Shown: positions 42,833 to 51,953, counted from the stretch's first letter. The stretch is DNA of 64,000 bases from DATNBU01 sp964476185 (GCA_964476185.1 CAYYZO010000002.1:42559-106558); one strand, 5' to 3'. A program made the numbers and translations. The notes: a model not told the origin generated them from the letters alone.

Positions 42833-44286
42833 GCCAGCGCGTCGCGGTGCTCGGCGCGAGCGGTTACGTCGGCGGCCGCCTGCTGCGGCCGCTGCTGGAG
42901 GCCGGCTACGGCGTCCGGGCGATCGGAAGGCGCCCCGAGTTCCTGGTCGAGCGGGTGCCGGAAGGAGTGGAGGTCCGGCGCGGCGACGCGCTCGACCTCG
43001 CCTCGCTCGTCGAAGCGCTCGAAGGCTGCGATGCGGCGTTCTACCTGGTCCACTCGATGGGGTCGCACGGGAGCTTCGAGGACGAAGACCGCGCGGCCGC
43101 GTCGAACTTCGTGGCGGCCGCCGCCGCGGCCGGCCTGAAGCGCGTCGTCTACCTCGGCGGGCTCGGCGACGACGCCAGCGAACTGTCGAGCCACCTGCGC
43201 AGCCGGCACGAGACCGGCCGCATCCTGCGCAGCGGCCCCGTGCCGGTCATCGAACTGCGCGCGTCGATCGTGATCGGATCCGGCAGCCTTTCGTTCGAGA
43301 TGGTGCGCACGCTGACCGAGCGGCTGCCGGTGATGATCACGCCGCGCTGGGTGCGCGTCCCGGCCCAGCCCATCGCAATCGAGGATCTCGTCGCGTACCT
43401 GCTGGCCTCGCTGCGCCTGCCGGACGATCGCAGCCGCGTGTTCGAGATCGGCGGCGCCGACGTCGTCTCGTACGGCGGCGTGATGAGCGAGTACGCGCGC
43501 CAGCGCGGGCTGCGACGCCTGATGCTACCGTTCCCGTTCCTGACGCCGTGGCTGTCGAGCCTGTGGCTCGGCTTCGTGACGCCGCTCTACGCGCGCATCG
43601 GCCGCAAGCTCGTCGAGAGCATCGTCCATCCCACCGTGGTCCGCGACGACTCGGCGCGGCGCGAGTTCCCGGAGATCCGGCCGATCGGTTGCCGCGAAGC
43701 GGTCTCCCGCGCGCTCTCGAACGAAGACGAGGAAGTCGCCGAGACGCGCTGGTCGGACGCCCTGTCGGCGGCGGGCCGGGCGGCGGACTGGGGAGGCACC
43801 CGCTTCGGCAACCGGCTCGTCGATTCGCGGACCTCGTTCGTCGGCGTCCCGCCTTCGGCGGCGTTCGAACCGGTCCGCTGCATCGGCGGCGCCAACGGCT
43901 GGTACTACGCGGACCTGCTGTGGCGGATCCGCGGCGTGATCGACCTCTGGGTGGGAGGAGTGGGCCTGCGCCGCGGTCGTCGCCACGCCGAGAACCTGAG
44001 GGTCGGGGATGCGCTCGACTGGTGGCGGGTCGAGGCCTTCGAGCCGGATCGCCGGCTCCGGCTCGTCGCCGAGATGAAGCTGCCGGGGCGCGCCTGGCTC
44101 GAGTTCGACGTCGAGCCGGCCCACGGGGGCAGCATCCTGCGGCAGACGGCGATCTTCGATCCGGCGGGGCTCGCCGGGCTGCTCTACTGGTACGCGGTCT
44201 ACCCGCTGCACGCGATGATCTTCCGCGGCATGCTGGCCTCGATCGCCGAACGGGCGAGGAACGCCCACCGCGGGATCGACGGCTAG
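42829..44286 (+). CDS. NAD(P)-binding SDR protein with DUF2867 domain
   Basis: 485 residues. The N-terminal atypical SDR opens VAVLGASGYVGGRLLRPLLEAGY and has YLVHSMGS and VVYLGGLGDD. The C-terminal DUF2867 domain (about 335-480) has WWRVEAFEPDRRLRLVAEMKLPGRAWLEF and LYWYAVYPLHAMIFRGML. These proteins often sit with lipocalin, folE or photolyase genes. The reaction is unknown. Last gene of the folE operon; a 206-nt gap without coding signal follows. Confidence 0.88.
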   Translation: MSQRVAVLGASGYVGGRLLRPLLEAGYGVRAIGRRPEFLVERVPEGVEVRRGDALDLASLVEALEGCDAAFYLVHSMGSHGSFEDEDRAAASNFVAAAAAAGLKRVVYLGGLGDDASELSSHLRSRHETGRILRSGPVPVIELRASIVIGSGSLSFEMVRTLTERLPVMITPRWVRVPAQPIAIEDLVAYLLASLRLPDDRSRVFEIGGADVVSYGGVMSEYARQRGLRRLMLPFPFLTPWLSSLWLGFVTPLYARIGRKLVESIVHPTVVRDDSARREFPEIRPIGCREAVSRALSNEDEEVAETRWSDALSAAGRAADWGGTRFGNRLVDSRTSFVGVPPSAAFEPVRCIGGANGWYYADLLWRIRGVIDLWVGGVGLRRGRRHAENLRVGDALDWWRVEAFEPDRRLRLVAEMKLPGRAWLEFDVEPAHGGSILRQTAIFDPAGLAGLLYWYAVYPLHAMIFRGMLASIAERARNAHRGIDG

Positions 44287-44474
44287 CGGCGCTCCAGCCG
44301 GTCCGCCGACCGGACAACGGTCGCGCCGGACCGCGCTGCTCCAGGCGGCCAGGCGAGGGTGTACCCGCGCTGCGCTGCAGGCCGGCCTGGGAACGGCGAT
44401 CGGGAACTCGGTCGATTCGAGGAGAGGGGGCGGGGACCGGGCGCGATGCCTGGCCCGGCCGGGAGGGGGGCGGC

Positions 44475-44494
44475 GAGCGCCGCCGGCGGCGCTC
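44475..44494. repeat. Perfect 20-bp palindrome at the end of rpmB
   Basis: GAGCGCCGCCGGCGGCGCTC reads the same on both strands and overlaps the rpmB stop codon by two bases. As RNA it can form an 8-bp stem with a 4-nt loop. There is no following T run on either strand, so it is not a classical intrinsic terminator. It lies between the convergent DUF2867-type gene and rpmB. Confidence 0.6.
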
Positions 44495-44684
44495 AGGCCG
44501 CCTTGACGACCTTGCCGCTGCGGATGCAGCGCGTGCAGACCTTCAGGGTCTTGCGGGTCGCGCCGACGAGGGCGTGGACCGTCTGCAGGTTCGGCTGCCA
44601 GGTCCTCTTGGTCTTGTTGTTCGCGTGCGAGACGTTGTTGCCGACGCCTCGGCGCTTGTCACAGATGTCGCAGGTACGGGCCAC
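44493..44684 (-). CDS. rpmB: 50S ribosomal protein L28, zinc-binding type
   Basis: 63 residues from GTG 44684, with GGAGG just upstream. Begins MARTCDICDKRRGVGNNVSHANNKTKR, the L28 signature. C5/C8 and C50/C53 form the zinc site of the C+ paralogue type. A single isolated gene; rpmG does not accompany it. Presence of four Cys indicates zinc-dependent L28. Confidence 0.97.
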   Translation of the reverse strand: MARTCDICDKRRGVGNNVSHANNKTKRTWQPNLQTVHALVGATRKTLKVCTRCIRSGKVVKAA

Positions 44685-44882
44685 GGGACCTTCCTCCAGA
44701 AAGCGAAGTCGCGGTAGCTAACACGGGAGCAGCGGGCGGGCAAACTTCGCCGTGGCGGCCCGGGCGGACGGGCCGCGAACCTCGAACTCGCCCGGGCGCG
44801 AGCGCTTCAGTCCCAGTCGTGGCACGTACCCCGGCACACCGGGCGATTGGCGCCTCCCGGCGCGGTTTGTTATCGGCCGTGG

Positions 44883-46319
44883 ATGGTTTCCCCCAACGCA
44901 TCCGGCGCCGGGTCTCGCGCCAGGGCGGCTGCGGTCGCCCCCGTCCGCCTCGACGTGAACGGCTTCTTCTCGCACATCCTCGGTTCGTACGGCCTCGACC
45001 CCGACGCGCTCTCCGCGATCGAGCCGCGCGTGCGCGGCGTGCTCGAGCGCATCCGGCGGCGCCGCGAAGCCGGCGAGCTGCCGTTCCACGACCTGCCGTA
45101 CGACTCGGCGGGCGCGGCCGAGTGCTCGCGGCTCGGCGCCGAGCTGGCCGGCGAGTTCGACACGATGATCGTGCTCGGCATCGGCGGTTCCGCGCTCGGC
45201 ACCAAGGCGGTGCTCGACGCGGTGCCGGCCTCGGTGCGCCCGCGCCGCATGGCGGTGCACGTGGCCGACAACGTCGACCCGGCGTCGTTCTCCGCGCTGC
45301 TGGACGGCGTGGACCTGCGGCGCACCTGCTTCAACGTGATCTCGAAATCCGGCGGCACCTCCGAGACGCTCGCGCAGCTGCTCGTCGTGCGCGAGCGGCT
45401 CGAGGAGACGGTCGGGGAGGGCCGCTGGTCGCGCCACGTCGTCGTCACGACCGATCCCGACAAGGGCCCGCTGCGCCGCATGGCCGTCGAACTCGGGCTG
45501 CGCTCGCTGCCGGTGCCCGCCGGCGTCGGCGGGCGCTTCTCGGTTCTCTCGGCCGTCGGCCTGCTGCCGCTGGCCGCCGCCGGCATCGACATCGAACTGC
45601 TGCTCGCGGGCGCGCGCCACGCGGACACGCTTTGCGCGCTCGAGGACCCGCGCGCGAACCCGGCCGCGCTGCACGCGGCGCTGCTGGTCCTCGCGATGCA
45701 GGAGAAGCGCTGCAACGTCCACGTGCTGATGCCGTACAGCGACGGGCTGCTGAGGCTGGCCGAATGGTACGGCCAGCTGTGGGCCGAGAGCCTCGGCAAG
45801 GCGCGGGCGACCGACGGCAGCCTCGTCGAGACGGGCCAGACGCCGGTTCGTGCGCTCGGCGCGACCGACCAGCACTCGCAGGTGCAGCTGTACGTCGAAG
45901 GCCCGCGCGACAAAGTCGTCACGTTCGTGCGCGTCGAGCACCACGCCGACGACATCGAGATCCCGCGGCGCGAAGGCGACGCCGAGGAATTCGCGTTCCT
46001 CGGCGGCCACACGATGGGGGAGCTGCTGAACATGGAGCAGCAGGCCACCGAGCTCGCGCTCGCCGAGGCCGGCCGCCCGACGAGCGTGCTGACGATCGAG
46101 CGCTCCGACGAAGCCGCGCTCGGGCAGATCTTCCACCTGTTCGAGGTGCAGACCCTGGTCGCCGGCGGCCTGCTCGGCATCGATCCGCTCGACCAGCCGG
46201 GCGTCGAGGCCGGCAAGCGCCTGACCTTCGCGATGGCCGGGCGCGCCGGGTACGAGGCCGACGCCGAGCGCGTCGCGGCGATGCTGGCGCGCAAGCGCGA
46301 GGACCTCGTCGTTGGCTGA
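44883..46319 (+). CDS. pgi: Glucose-6-phosphate isomerase
   Basis: 478 residues. SIS fold with MIVLGIGGSALGTKAVLD, NVISKSGGTSETLAQLLVVR, RFSVLSAVGLLPLAAAGID, YSDGLLRLAEWYGQLWAESLGK, GATDQHSQVQLYVEGP and EVQTLVAGGLLGIDPLDQPGVE. It interconverts glucose-6-P and fructose-6-P. The sequence resembles the shorter bacterial Pgi type rather than the 550-residue enteric form. The stop overlaps the mutL TTG start by 8 nt. Confidence 0.95.
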   Translation: MVSPNASGAGSRARAAAVAPVRLDVNGFFSHILGSYGLDPDALSAIEPRVRGVLERIRRRREAGELPFHDLPYDSAGAAECSRLGAELAGEFDTMIVLGIGGSALGTKAVLDAVPASVRPRRMAVHVADNVDPASFSALLDGVDLRRTCFNVISKSGGTSETLAQLLVVRERLEETVGEGRWSRHVVVTTDPDKGPLRRMAVELGLRSLPVPAGVGGRFSVLSAVGLLPLAAAGIDIELLLAGARHADTLCALEDPRANPAALHAALLVLAMQEKRCNVHVLMPYSDGLLRLAEWYGQLWAESLGKARATDGSLVETGQTPVRALGATDQHSQVQLYVEGPRDKVVTFVRVEHHADDIEIPRREGDAEEFAFLGGHTMGELLNMEQQATELALAEAGRPTSVLTIERSDEAALGQIFHLFEVQTLVAGGLLGIDPLDQPGVEAGKRLTFAMAGRAGYEADAERVAAMLARKREDLVVG

Positions 46320-48234
46320 ACCTTCGTCGACCGGCTCGGCCGAGGACGCCCGTCGCGGGGAGGCCGCCGAACCGTCGGCCCCGGCGCGCCGGCCGCTGCC
46401 GATCGCGCTGCTCGACGAACGCACCGTCGCCGGCATCGCGGCCGGTGAGGTCGTCGAGCGTCCTGCGTCGGCGGTCAAGGAGCTCGTCGAGAACGCGCTC
46501 GACGCTGGCGCGACCAGCGTGCGCGTCGACTACGACGACGGCGGCGGACGCACCCGCGTCGTCGTCACCGACGACGGCTGCGGCATCGACGCGGCCGAGC
46601 TCGACCTCGCGCTGACGCGCCACGCGACGAGCAAGATCCGCTCGCTCGCCGACCTCGACGACGTCGCGACGTTCGGCTTCCGCGGCGAAGCGCTCTGCGC
46701 GATCGCCTCCGCGAGCGAGCTCGAGATCACGACGGCCGTCGAGGGCCGCACCGGCGGGACGCGCGCGCTGGTGCGCGCCGGCCGCATCGTCGAGCGCTCG
46801 CCGGCGCCGTCGCGGCGCGGCACGCGCATCGACGTGCGCGACCTGTTCGGCGCGGTGCCCGCGCGGCGCAAGTTCCTGAAGAGCGCGGCGACCGAGGCGG
46901 GCTACGTGGCCGACGTCGTGCGCCGTTTCGCGCTCGCGCGGCCGGACGTGCGCTTCGTGCTGTCGTCGTCGGGCCGCGTCGCGCTTGACGTGGCGCCGGT
47001 CGCGAGCGGCGCCGAGCGCATCCGCCAGGTGCTCGGCCGCGACGTCGCGTCCTCGCTCCTCGAAGTGGACGCGCGCCTCGGCAGCTTCCGGCTGTCGGGC
47101 TACGCGAGCGCGCCCGGCACGGCGTTCGGCAGCTCGCGCCGCATGGCGATGTTCGTCGGCGGGCGCTGGGTGCGCGAGAGGCTGCTGTTCCAGGCCGTGC
47201 TCGAGGGCTACCAGACCCATCTCCTGAAGGGCCGCTTCCCGGCCGTCGCGCTGTTCCTCGACTGCGAGAGCGGCGGCGTCGACGTCAACGTGCACCCGGC
47301 CAAGCTCGAGGTGCGCTTCTCCGAACCCGACCGCGTTCGCGCGTTCGTGGCCGAGGCCGTGCGCGACGCCCTGCGCCGCTCGGCGAGTCCGCTCGGCCGC
47401 TGGGGAATCGACGCGACCGAGTCGCTCCGGCGGCGCGCGGTGCCGGCGGCGCCCGCGCCCGGCGCCCGGGGCGCGGCGCCGCAGCAGGATCCGCGGGTGG
47501 CGGCGATCACCGGCCCGGCGGGCGATCGCGAGCCGGGGACGACGCGCACCGAGCGGCCCGCGATTCCGGGCTACGAGCCGGCGCACGAGGACCTCGCGCC
47601 GCCGGTCGTCGAGGAGCAGCTCGCGATCGACCTCGGGCCCGCGCAGGCGGCCGAGGCGCTCGGACGCTTCGATGTCGTCGGCCAGATCTTCGAGGGCTAC
47701 TTCGTCTGCGAAGGTGACGGCGAGGTGCTGCTCGTCGACCAGCACGCCGGCCACGAGCGCGTGCTGTTCGAGCGGCTGCGCGAGGCGTGGGCGGCGCGGA
47801 GCGTGCCGCGACAGGCGTTGCTGTTGCCGGAGCGCGTGCACGTCGGGCGGGCCGGCGTCGAGGCGTGCGCGGCGGCCGCCGCGGAGCTCGACGCGCTCGG
47901 CTGGGAGATCGAGGCGTTCGGCGAGGAAGACGTGGTCGTGCGCGCGGTCCCGGCGATGGCGGGGAAGGCCGACGTTCGCGCGCTCGCCGAAGCCGTGGCG
48001 GGCGACCTCGTCGAGACCGGTCGCGCACTCGGCGCCGAGCGCCTCGCCGAGCGCGTGCTCGCCACCGTCGCCTGCCATTCGGCGGTGCGCGTGGGCAAGC
48101 GTCTCGACGTCGCGGCCGCGCGCGCGCTGCTGCGCGAGATGGCGACGGTCTCGTACCACGCGACCTGTCCGCACGGTCGTCCTGTGGCCCGCCGCCTCGC
48201 GCGCGGGACCGTCGAGCGCATGTTCGGACGCTGA
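46312..48234 (+). CDS. mutL: DNA mismatch repair protein MutL, endonuclease type
   Basis: 640 residues from TTG 46312, overlapping pgi. GHKL ATPase: VKELVENALDAGAT, VVTDDGCGI, LTRHATSKI and FGFRGEALCAI, then NVHPAKLEVRF. A long Ala/Pro-rich linker leads to the C-terminal dimerisation domain. That domain has DQHAGHERVLFE, matching DQHA(x)2E(x)4E, plus ACHSAVRVGK and CPHGRP. These mark MutL proteins with nicking activity, expected where MutH is absent. First part of a mutL-miaA arrangement interrupted by one small gene. Confidence 0.96.
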   Translation: MAEPSSTGSAEDARRGEAAEPSAPARRPLPIALLDERTVAGIAAGEVVERPASAVKELVENALDAGATSVRVDYDDGGGRTRVVVTDDGCGIDAAELDLALTRHATSKIRSLADLDDVATFGFRGEALCAIASASELEITTAVEGRTGGTRALVRAGRIVERSPAPSRRGTRIDVRDLFGAVPARRKFLKSAATEAGYVADVVRRFALARPDVRFVLSSSGRVALDVAPVASGAERIRQVLGRDVASSLLEVDARLGSFRLSGYASAPGTAFGSSRRMAMFVGGRWVRERLLFQAVLEGYQTHLLKGRFPAVALFLDCESGGVDVNVHPAKLEVRFSEPDRVRAFVAEAVRDALRRSASPLGRWGIDATESLRRRAVPAAPAPGARGAAPQQDPRVAAITGPAGDREPGTTRTERPAIPGYEPAHEDLAPPVVEEQLAIDLGPAQAAEALGRFDVVGQIFEGYFVCEGDGEVLLVDQHAGHERVLFERLREAWAARSVPRQALLLPERVHVGRAGVEACAAAAAELDALGWEIEAFGEEDVVVRAVPAMAGKADVRALAEAVAGDLVETGRALGAERLAERVLATVACHSAVRVGKRLDVAAARALLREMATVSYHATCPHGRPVARRLARGTVERMFGR

Positions 48235-48248
48235 GGGGAGGATCCATC

Positions 48249-48803
48249 GTGACGAGGAAGAACCAGGGTACGAACGGGAAGCGGTGGCGGACGCCGCCCG
48301 GAGGTCGGCTCGCGGCGCTGCTGGCGGTCGCGGCTTGTGCCGGCGCCGTGGCGTGCTCGACCGGCAAGGCGGCGTCCGGCGCCGCGGCGGGCGCGAAGCC
48401 GTCGCGCCGGGCGGTCGAGCCGCACGAGCGCAGCGCCAGGGAGCTTCGCGACGTGATGCGCGGTTACGACGAGGTGGTGCGCGCGAACGTCCCCGGCGAG
48501 ACCGACCTGTACGACCGCTGGCAGGGCGTCTATCCGAAGATGGCCGACGCGGCCGCGGCGCTGCGGGCCTCGGCCATGCAGTTGTCCGGGCATCCTCCCG
48601 GCAAGCTCGAGCTGCCCGACCGCGGCCGCTTCCAGGTGCTCGCGCGCTCGCTCGCCGATGCGGCCGGCGAGCTCGAGCAGGCCGCGGCGCAGGGAGACGC
48701 CGACGCCGTGCCGATCGCGCGAGCGAAGGTCGCGCGCGCGTGCCGCGACTGCCACGACCGCTTCCGCCCTGACGCGAGCGGCGTGCCCGACGCGTTCCGC
48801 TGA
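48249..48803 (+). CDS. Cytochrome c'-like lipoprotein
   Basis: 184 residues from GTG 48249 with GGAGG upstream. N-terminal export signal with a possible lipobox at C30 (VAAC) or C36. The mature part is helical, and the single heme motif CRDCH (C165, C168, H169) lies near the C-terminus, as in cytochrome c' four-helix bundles. Such proteins bind gases (NO, CO) or protect from nitrosative stress. The gene is inserted between mutL and miaA, which are usually adjacent. Confidence 0.78.
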   Translation: MTRKNQGTNGKRWRTPPGGRLAALLAVAACAGAVACSTGKAASGAAAGAKPSRRAVEPHERSARELRDVMRGYDEVVRANVPGETDLYDRWQGVYPKMADAAAALRASAMQLSGHPPGKLELPDRGRFQVLARSLADAAGELEQAAAQGDADAVPIARAKVARACRDCHDRFRPDASGVPDAFR

Positions 48804-48810
48804 GACGACG

Positions 48811-49761
48811 GTGGCCGTCGGATCCCCGGGCGGAGACGGGCGGCTCGTGCGCCTGCCGGCGCGCGTGCTGGTCGTCGCCGGCGCGACCGCGGCCGGCAAG
48901 AGCGAGCTCGCGGTCGCGGTCGCCGAGGCGATCGGCGCCGAGATCGTCGGCGCCGACTCGCGGCAGCTGTACCGCGGCCTCGATATCGGAACGGCGAAGC
49001 CGACGCGCGAACAGCGGGCGCGCGTTCCGCATCATCTCGTCGACGTCGCCGATCCGGACGAAGACTGGGACGTGGCGACCTGGCGAAGCGCGGCGATGGC
49101 CGCCCTCGCGGACGTCGCCGCGCGCGGGCGACCCGCGATCGTCTGCGGCGGCACGGGACTCTACCTGCGCAGCCTCGCGCGCGGACTGTTCGCCGGGCCG
49201 CCGGCCGACCCGCGGCTTCGCGAGCGCCTGGAGTCCGAGGAGCGCGCGAGGAGCGGCGCGCTGCACGAGCGGCTCGCGCGGGTGGACCCGGCGTCCGCCC
49301 GCCGCATCCACGCGAACGACCTCGTGCGCGTCGTGCGCGCGCTCGAGGTCCACGAGCTCACCGGCCGGCCGCTCTCGGCGTGGCTCGCCGAGCACGGACT
49401 GGCCGAGAAGCCGTTCGAGACGCTGACGGTCGAGGTCGACGTCGAGCCGGCGCGGCTGCGCGAGCGCATCGCCGCGCGCAGCCGCGCGATGGTCGAGGAG
49501 GGGATCGTCGAGGAGCTGGAGGCGCTCCGCCGGCGGTATCCTCCCTCGACGCGGTCGTTCGACGCGATCGGCTACCGGCAGGCGGCGGACGTGCTCGAGG
49601 GGAGGCTCGCTCGAGCCGCCCTCGCCGAGGCGATCAGCCTCGCGACCGCGCAGTACGCCAAGCGCCAGCGCACGTGGTTGCGGGGCCAGGCCGCGACGGT
49701 GAAGGTGGCGGGCGGCGACGTCGGGCGGGCGCTCGTCCTTGCGAGGGAGTTCTTTTCCTGA
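48811..49761 (+). CDS. miaA: tRNA dimethylallyltransferase MiaA
   Basis: 316 residues from GTG 48811; GTG 48847 is a later option. P-loop VVAGATAAGKSELAVAVA, DSRQLYRGLDIGTAKPT, VPHHLVDVADPDEDW, IVCGGTGLYLRSLARGL and ATAQYAKRQRTWLRGQ. It adds the isopentenyl group to A37 of tRNAs reading UNN codons. The stop shares its A with the pheA ATG. Confidence 0.96.
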   Translation: MAVGSPGGDGRLVRLPARVLVVAGATAAGKSELAVAVAEAIGAEIVGADSRQLYRGLDIGTAKPTREQRARVPHHLVDVADPDEDWDVATWRSAAMAALADVAARGRPAIVCGGTGLYLRSLARGLFAGPPADPRLRERLESEERARSGALHERLARVDPASARRIHANDLVRVVRALEVHELTGRPLSAWLAEHGLAEKPFETLTVEVDVEPARLRERIAARSRAMVEEGIVEELEALRRRYPPSTRSFDAIGYRQAADVLEGRLARAALAEAISLATAQYAKRQRTWLRGQAATVKVAGGDVGRALVLAREFFS

Positions 49762-50894
49762 TGTTTACGCGGTCGCGCCGCGATTCGCGGCCGACCGGCG
49801 AGGAGGCGAGCTTGGCTTCGAAGAAGAAGGGTCTGTCCGAGCTGCGGGCCGCGATCGACGACCTCGACCGTCGCATCCTCGACCTCGTGACCCGTCGCGC
49901 CGAACTCGCCCGGCAGGTCGGCCGGGCCAAGAGCGTCACCGAGCGCGGCATCCTCGACGCGGGCCGCGAGAAGCAGGTCCTCGCGGCGATCCGCAAGGCC
50001 AACCGGGGGCCGCTGCACGACGACGCCGTCGAGGCGATATTCCGCGAGGTGATCTCGGGATGCCGGGCGGTGCAGCGGCCGACGACGGTCGCGTTCTTCG
50101 GTCCCGAGGGAACCTACACGCACGAAGCCGCGATCGCGCAGTTCGGCAGCAGCGCCGAGCTGGTCGCGTGCGACTCGATCCCCGAGGTCTTCGCCGCGGT
50201 CGAGACCGAGCGGGCGACGTTCGGCATCGTGCCGGTCGAGAACACGACCGAGGGCGCCGTCACGCCGACGCTCGACTCGCTGGCCGAGACGACCGCCGTG
50301 ATCCTCGCCGAACGCGTGCTGAAGATCGACCACTGCCTGATGGCGAAGGATCCGGACCCGAAGAAGATCCGGCGCATCGCCTCGCACCCGCAGCCTCTCG
50401 CGCAGTGCAAACGCTACCTCGCCGAGAGCTTCCCCGGCGTCGAGCTGCTGCCGACGGCCAGCACGGTCGCGGCGGCGAAGCTGGCGGCGACCGAACGCGG
50501 CACGGCCGCCGTCGGGAGCCGGGTCGCGCAGCACCTGTACGGCCTGCAGCTGGTCGCGCGCTCGATCCAGGACAACGCGGCGAACGTCACGCGCTTCCTC
50601 GTGATCGGTCCGGACCAGAAGACCAAGCCGAGCGGTCACGACCGCACCTCGCTCGTCGTCACGGTCAAGGACCAGGTCGGCATCCTCGAGCGCATCATCC
50701 GGCAGTTCGCCCGCAACAAGGTGAACCTGTCGATGATCGAGTCGCGGCCGCTCGTCGGCCGCTCGTGGGAGTACCGGTTCTTCGTGGACGTGACCGGGCA
50801 CGCGAGCTCGGAACCCGTCGCGAAGGCGCTTCAGTCGCTCGAGCGCATCGCACTGTCGGTGCGGGTGCTCGGGAGCTATCCCATCGCGACCTGA
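49761..50894 (+). CDS. pheA: P-protein: chorismate mutase and prephenate dehydratase
   Basis: 377 residues from ATG 49761. Chorismate mutase AroQ domain (about 30-105, LSELRAAIDDLDRRILDLVTRRAELARQVG), prephenate dehydratase (about 112-290, VAFFGPEGTYTHEAAIAQFG, VPVENTTEGAVTPTLDSL, HPQPLAQCKRYL) and ACT domain (SLVVTVKDQVGILERIIRQFA, ESRPLVGRSWEYRFFVDV). It makes phenylpyruvate. TTG 49812 has AGGAGG 5 nt upstream and gives a 360-residue protein nearer family length, so the first 17 residues may not be translated. Confidence 0.95.
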   Translation: MFTRSRRDSRPTGEEASLASKKKGLSELRAAIDDLDRRILDLVTRRAELARQVGRAKSVTERGILDAGREKQVLAAIRKANRGPLHDDAVEAIFREVISGCRAVQRPTTVAFFGPEGTYTHEAAIAQFGSSAELVACDSIPEVFAAVETERATFGIVPVENTTEGAVTPTLDSLAETTAVILAERVLKIDHCLMAKDPDPKKIRRIASHPQPLAQCKRYLAESFPGVELLPTASTVAAAKLAATERGTAAVGSRVAQHLYGLQLVARSIQDNAANVTRFLVIGPDQKTKPSGHDRTSLVVTVKDQVGILERIIRQFARNKVNLSMIESRPLVGRSWEYRFFVDVTGHASSEPVAKALQSLERIALSVRVLGSYPIAT

Positions 50895-50929
50895 TGGTCG
50901 CTATTGCCCATCGCGACCGGATGGCCGCT
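50880..50929 (+). repeat. Near-duplicate 23-bp direct repeat across a stop/start junction
   Basis: Copies at 50880-50902 and 50907-50929 match at 21 of 23 bases with a 27-nt offset (nine codons). Each contains a GATGG that can serve as a start, at ATG 50894 and ATG 50921. The repeat covers the end of pheA and the beginning of the next gene. Confidence 0.7.
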
Positions 50930-51931
50930 GGCGGCGATCGCCGGCCCTTGTTCGCCGTCGCCGGGCGCGTCGGGGCCTTCGCGGCCGCCGGCGCGCGCTT
51001 CCGTCACGGCGCCCGTCGCCGGGGCACGGTTTCGGCCGTGGTCGCGGCCGCGCTGCTCGTCGGGGCCGCCGGCCTGGCCGGCGCGCAGGACCTCGAGCCG
51101 CGCTCGTACGTGAACACGCCGGTCGGGATGAACTTCCTGGTGGCGGGATACGCGTACACGACCGGCGGGGTCGCCGGGGATCCGTCGCTGCCGCTCGAGA
51201 ACGCCAGCGTCGACGCGCAGGCGGCGCTGCTCGCCTACGCGCGCAGCTTCGGCGTGCTCGGCAAGTCGTCGAAGGTCGACCTGATCCTTCCGTACGGCTG
51301 GCTCGACGGCAGCGCGACGTTCGACGGCGTCCCGCACGAGCGCGAGATCGCGGGGTTGCTCGACCCGCGCGTTCGCTGGTCCGTGAACCTCTACGGCGCG
51401 CCGGCGATGGGCCTCGAGGAGTGGAAGGGCTACCGCCAGGACATCATCGTCGGCGCGAGCCTGCAGATGTCGGTGCCGATCGGCCAGTACGACTCCGACA
51501 AGCTCGTGAACCTCGGCACCAACCGCTGGTTCTTCAAGCCCGAGGTCGGCGTCTCGAAGTCGTGGGGGCCGGTGTCGTTCGAGGTGGCCGGGGCCGTCAC
51601 GCTGTACACCGACAACGACGCGTTCTTCAACGGCAACCGGCGCGAGCAGGACCCGCTGTTCTCGGTCCAGAGCCACCTGGTCTGGGCCTTCTGGCGCGCG
51701 GCGTGGACGTCGCTCGACGTCACCTGGTACGGCGGCGGGCAAACGAGCGTCAACGGCGTCCGGCGCGACGACGAACTGTCGAGTTCGCGAGTCGGGCTGA
51801 CGCTCGCGTTGCCGCTTTCGGCGAACTACTCGGCGAAGCTGTTCGGCAGCACCGGCGTGTCGACGCGCACCGGCACCGATTTCGACACGGTCGGCCTCGC
51901 GTTGCAGTACCGCTGGGGCGGCGGCCTGTGA
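50894..51931 (+). CDS. Predicted outer-membrane beta-barrel protein (MetA-pathway/transporter-like)
   Basis: 345 residues. Signal-like segment VSAVVAAALLVGAAGLAGAQ, then alternating beta strands to the C-terminus, which ends ALQYRWGGGL. Motifs such as SYVNTPVGMNFLVAGYAYTTGG, LPYGWLDGSATFDG and RWFFKPEVGVSKSWG resemble the 'transporter' family related to the phenol-degradation MetA barrel. Function unknown; likely porin-like. ATG 50894 overlaps the pheA stop. ATG 50921 is an equally plausible start, generated by a repeated sequence. Confidence 0.75.
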   Translation: MVAIAHRDRMAAGGDRRPLFAVAGRVGAFAAAGARFRHGARRRGTVSAVVAAALLVGAAGLAGAQDLEPRSYVNTPVGMNFLVAGYAYTTGGVAGDPSLPLENASVDAQAALLAYARSFGVLGKSSKVDLILPYGWLDGSATFDGVPHEREIAGLLDPRVRWSVNLYGAPAMGLEEWKGYRQDIIVGASLQMSVPIGQYDSDKLVNLGTNRWFFKPEVGVSKSWGPVSFEVAGAVTLYTDNDAFFNGNRREQDPLFSVQSHLVWAFWRAAWTSLDVTWYGGGQTSVNGVRRDDELSSSRVGLTLALPLSANYSAKLFGSTGVSTRTGTDFDTVGLALQYRWGGGL

Positions 51932-51953
51932 CGGCCGCGCCGTCGGGGCTTCG

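Noticed and set aside
44287..44492. GC-rich inverted repeats downstream of the DUF2867-type gene as an intrinsic terminator
   Set aside because: Several short stems can be drawn (for example CGGTCCG/CGGACCG) but none is followed by a T run.
45919..49395. A 1158-codon minus-strand frame opposite pgi, mutL and miaA
   Set aside because: Antisense shadow of conserved genes with biased composition and no recognisable domain.
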